A DNA stretch of 7,857 bases from an uncultured Clostridium sp. (lineage in GTDB: Bacteria; Bacillota_A; Clostridia; TANB77; CAG-508). How positions within the stretch are numbered: the stretch's first letter is position 1; every line of letters begins with the position of its first letter. The stretch covers positions 1-7,857 of the forward strand of contig CAMLYR010000067.1 of assembly GCA_946491915.1 (NCBI GenBank), written 5' to 3'. The position numbers were made by a program, and so were the translations under genes. Below, in pieces: positions 6,588-7,857 of the stretch. The notes under the pieces are model-generated. The model was given only the letters and a program-made list of their open reading frames with translations, was not told the DNA's origin and searched no databases.

Positions 6588-6692
6588 CTCTATACTATTT
6601 TGTTATGTCATATCATATTTATTATTGTATAGGAGAAATGGACGTTTATCTTGATTCTATATAAATTTTTTCGTATACAACAAGGCTACTTC

Positions 6693-7556
6693 TCATTTCT
6701 TAGTAAGTGCTTTTTTATGATAGCGATATAAATTACAAATTTCACAATTCAAACAGATAGACACACGATGTTCAAAAATTAATTGTAATGTATTAATAAA
6801 TTCATCAATTTGGTTATCAATTAGATGAATATAAATTTTTTTTGGAAGCAAATTCAAAAGTGAATTTAATGTATAATCATTTGATGAAAAAGAGATATCA
6901 CTTAAATATTTCGCATTAAAGATTTCTTCTGAATTTAAAATTACATTTTTATTTTCATCTAACAAAATAGATTCAGAGGTGGTATAAATTAAATGTACAA
7001 TATTAGAATTGCTTTTTTGTGAATTAATATATAATTTTAGCATAGAAATAAATTCCATATATTCTTTTTCAATAATATAGTTATTAACACTTTCAGATAC
7101 AATGTCATCTAAAATAGCAGTATAGGCTTGAAGTCTAAAATTTATAAAACCGTCTAATAGTAAAACTTTATTATTAGAGATAAAAGAATATAGAGAATTG
7201 TAAAGTGCATCAAATTTTTTATCAAACCATGCATAATATTCATCAGATAAAATATTATAACAATTTTTTAAAATTTTATTTCTCTCAAGAGCATCAAAAT
7301 AGAAATAATTTTTATTGATAATTCTTTGCATAAGCATATCTTCAAATTCATCCATTATTATAAAAGATAAAAGACTACTGATTTTAGAAAAAAAGTAAGG
7401 GTAATCATTGTTGGAAAGATAATGTATGATAATATTTTTGTAATTTTTAAATTTGTTTTCAGTAAAACATATATGTTCTATTTCAGAATATTTTAATTCA
7501 TTTAGTAGATAATCTAGTATTTTAGAATTATTTGTTTTTATACATAAAGATTTCAT
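6693..7556 (-). CDS. ytxC: YtxC-family sporulation protein, 287 aa
   Basis: YtxC is a conserved protein of spore formers, linked to sporulation by annotation, with no known biochemical activity. I recognise the family by its blocks in order: an amphipathic region followed by DEFEDMLMQRIINKNYFYF (residues 69-87), FRLQAYTAILDDIV (140-153), EKEYMEFISMLKLYI (163-177), a histidine in NIVHLIY (185-191), and the C-terminal block LLNLLPKKIYIHLI then FEHRVSICLNCEIC with C268, C271 and C274. The length is close to the family norm of about 280. No signal peptide or membrane segment is evident. The chosen ATG at 7556 has AAAGGGG 11 bases upstream, which is rather far; a TTG at 7562, five bases from that site, is a real alternative, and a TTG at 7598 is unlikely. 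The gene is convergent with the membrane-protein gene. Confidence 0.88.
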   Translation of the reverse strand: MKSLCIKTNNSKILDYLLNELKYSEIEHICFTENKFKNYKNIIIHYLSNNDYPYFFSKISSLLSFIIMDEFEDMLMQRIINKNYFYFDALERNKILKNCYNILSDEYYAWFDKKFDALYNSLYSFISNNKVLLLDGFINFRLQAYTAILDDIVSESVNNYIIEKEYMEFISMLKLYINSQKSNSNIVHLIYTTSESILLDENKNVILNSEEIFNAKYLSDISFSSNDYTLNSLLNLLPKKIYIHLIDNQIDEFINTLQLIFEHRVSICLNCEICNLYRYHKKALTKK

Positions 7557-7617
7557 ATACAAAAATACCCCTTTCTCATTAAAACTAGTATCTACCAAAT
7601 TTAAAAAACTTATACAT

Positions 7618-7647
7618 TATTATATGATGAGAAAAAAATTAGGTGAA
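7618..7647 (-). promoter_or_regulatory. Candidate promoter of ytxC
   Basis: Read on the - strand, TTCACC (7647-7642) and TATAAT (7624-7619) are 17 bases apart, a fair sigma-A match. The same -10 region reads CATATAATA (7626-7618), which also fits the mother-cell pattern CATANNNTA of sigma-K and is close to sigma-E. A sporulation sigma factor would suit the gene, but the sequence does not decide. The leader would be about 55 bases. Confidence 0.45.
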
Positions 7648-7654
7648 TGTGATA

Positions 7655-7797
7655 AAAGGGGGACGGACTTGAGGGATTTTGGGGACGGACTCATTTTTCC
7701 CCTTTTTCTAATTTAAGAAATAAAAAATATAGAATATAAAAAATGAAACGATTTTGCGTATCTAAATTTGAAACTAGAAATTCTTAAAGAAAAAAAT
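7655..7797. repeat. MITE-like element, copy 2, inverted relative to copy 1 and missing one end
   Basis: From about 7673 to 7797 this matches the reverse complement of 4097-4219. It includes an identical stretch of over 50 bases that is not itself palindromic (7745-7796, starting GAAACGATTTTGCGTATC), as well as the end motif GGGATTTTGGGGACGGACTC at 7673-7692. The opposite inverted end is absent: the match stops at an A run followed by TGAG. The GGGGACGGAC motif is duplicated (7659-7668 and 7681-7690), so the end looks partly tandem. AAAAGGGG (7655-7662) can also pair with CCCCTTTT (7699-7706), making a terminator-like hairpin. Confidence 0.8.
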
Positions 7798-7808
7798 GAG
7801 GAATGTTC

Positions 7809-7857
7809 ATGGGCAATCCAGTGATATATTCATTTCTTATAAATGTCTCGGCTCAAT
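7809..7857 (+). CDS. Possible start of a further gene, cut by window end
   Basis: An ATG at 7809 lies six bases after TGAGGA (7797-7802), a fair ribosome binding site. The frame then stays open to the window edge, giving MGNPVIYSFLINVSAQ. Another in-frame ATG is at 7803. The frame is closed by a stop at 7797-7799, so the gene could not begin earlier. Sixteen codons are too few to identify a family, and the open frame may be chance. Confidence 0.3.
   Translation, partial: MGNPVIYSFLINVSAQ

Noticed and set aside
6606..6665. 19-codon frame between the convergent genes
   Set aside because: It has no usable ribosome binding site and no recognisable sequence; it is probably chance in AT-rich spacer DNA.

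Overview
The window is AT-rich DNA, about 30% G+C in most genes, from an endospore-forming low-GC Firmicute, most likely a clostridium. The evidence is a germination protease gene (gpr), a YtxC-family sporulation gene, AGGAGG-type ribosome binding sites, TTGACA/TATAAT promoters and codon use rich in AGA, TTA and AAA. I cannot name the species.

Layout on the + strand. Bases 1-554 hold a guanylate-kinase family gene cut by the window edge. A small, very acidic, relatively GC-rich gene of unknown function (799-996) follows, with its own near-consensus promoter and a strong terminator. The excision-repair ATPase gene uvrA (1213-4042) is complete in content but broken into two frames by a one-base shift near 2938. 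A 161-bp palindrome-ended repeat (4065-4225) lies just after it. Next is gpr (4442-5377), preceded by a candidate forespore promoter and a repeat-derived hairpin. A 177-bp imperfect palindrome (5421-5597) comes next, then a gene for a single-pass membrane protein with a probable NTF2-like outer domain (5736-6515).

On the - strand, ytxC (6693-7556) faces the membrane-protein gene. Upstream of ytxC a second copy of the uvrA-downstream repeat lies in inverted orientation (about 7673-7797). The last bases may hold the start of another + strand gene.

The genes do not form one operon: most have their own promoter or terminator. Two themes stand out, nucleotide/DNA metabolism (guanylate kinase, UvrA) and sporulation (gpr, ytxC). 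The repeats are the most unusual part: two inverted copies of a MITE-like element enclose the gpr to ytxC segment, and further GGGGACG-type and hairpin repeats sit in its intergenic spaces. I found no CRISPR array, rRNA, tRNA, transposase gene or phage gene, and no clearly undescribed multi-gene system.
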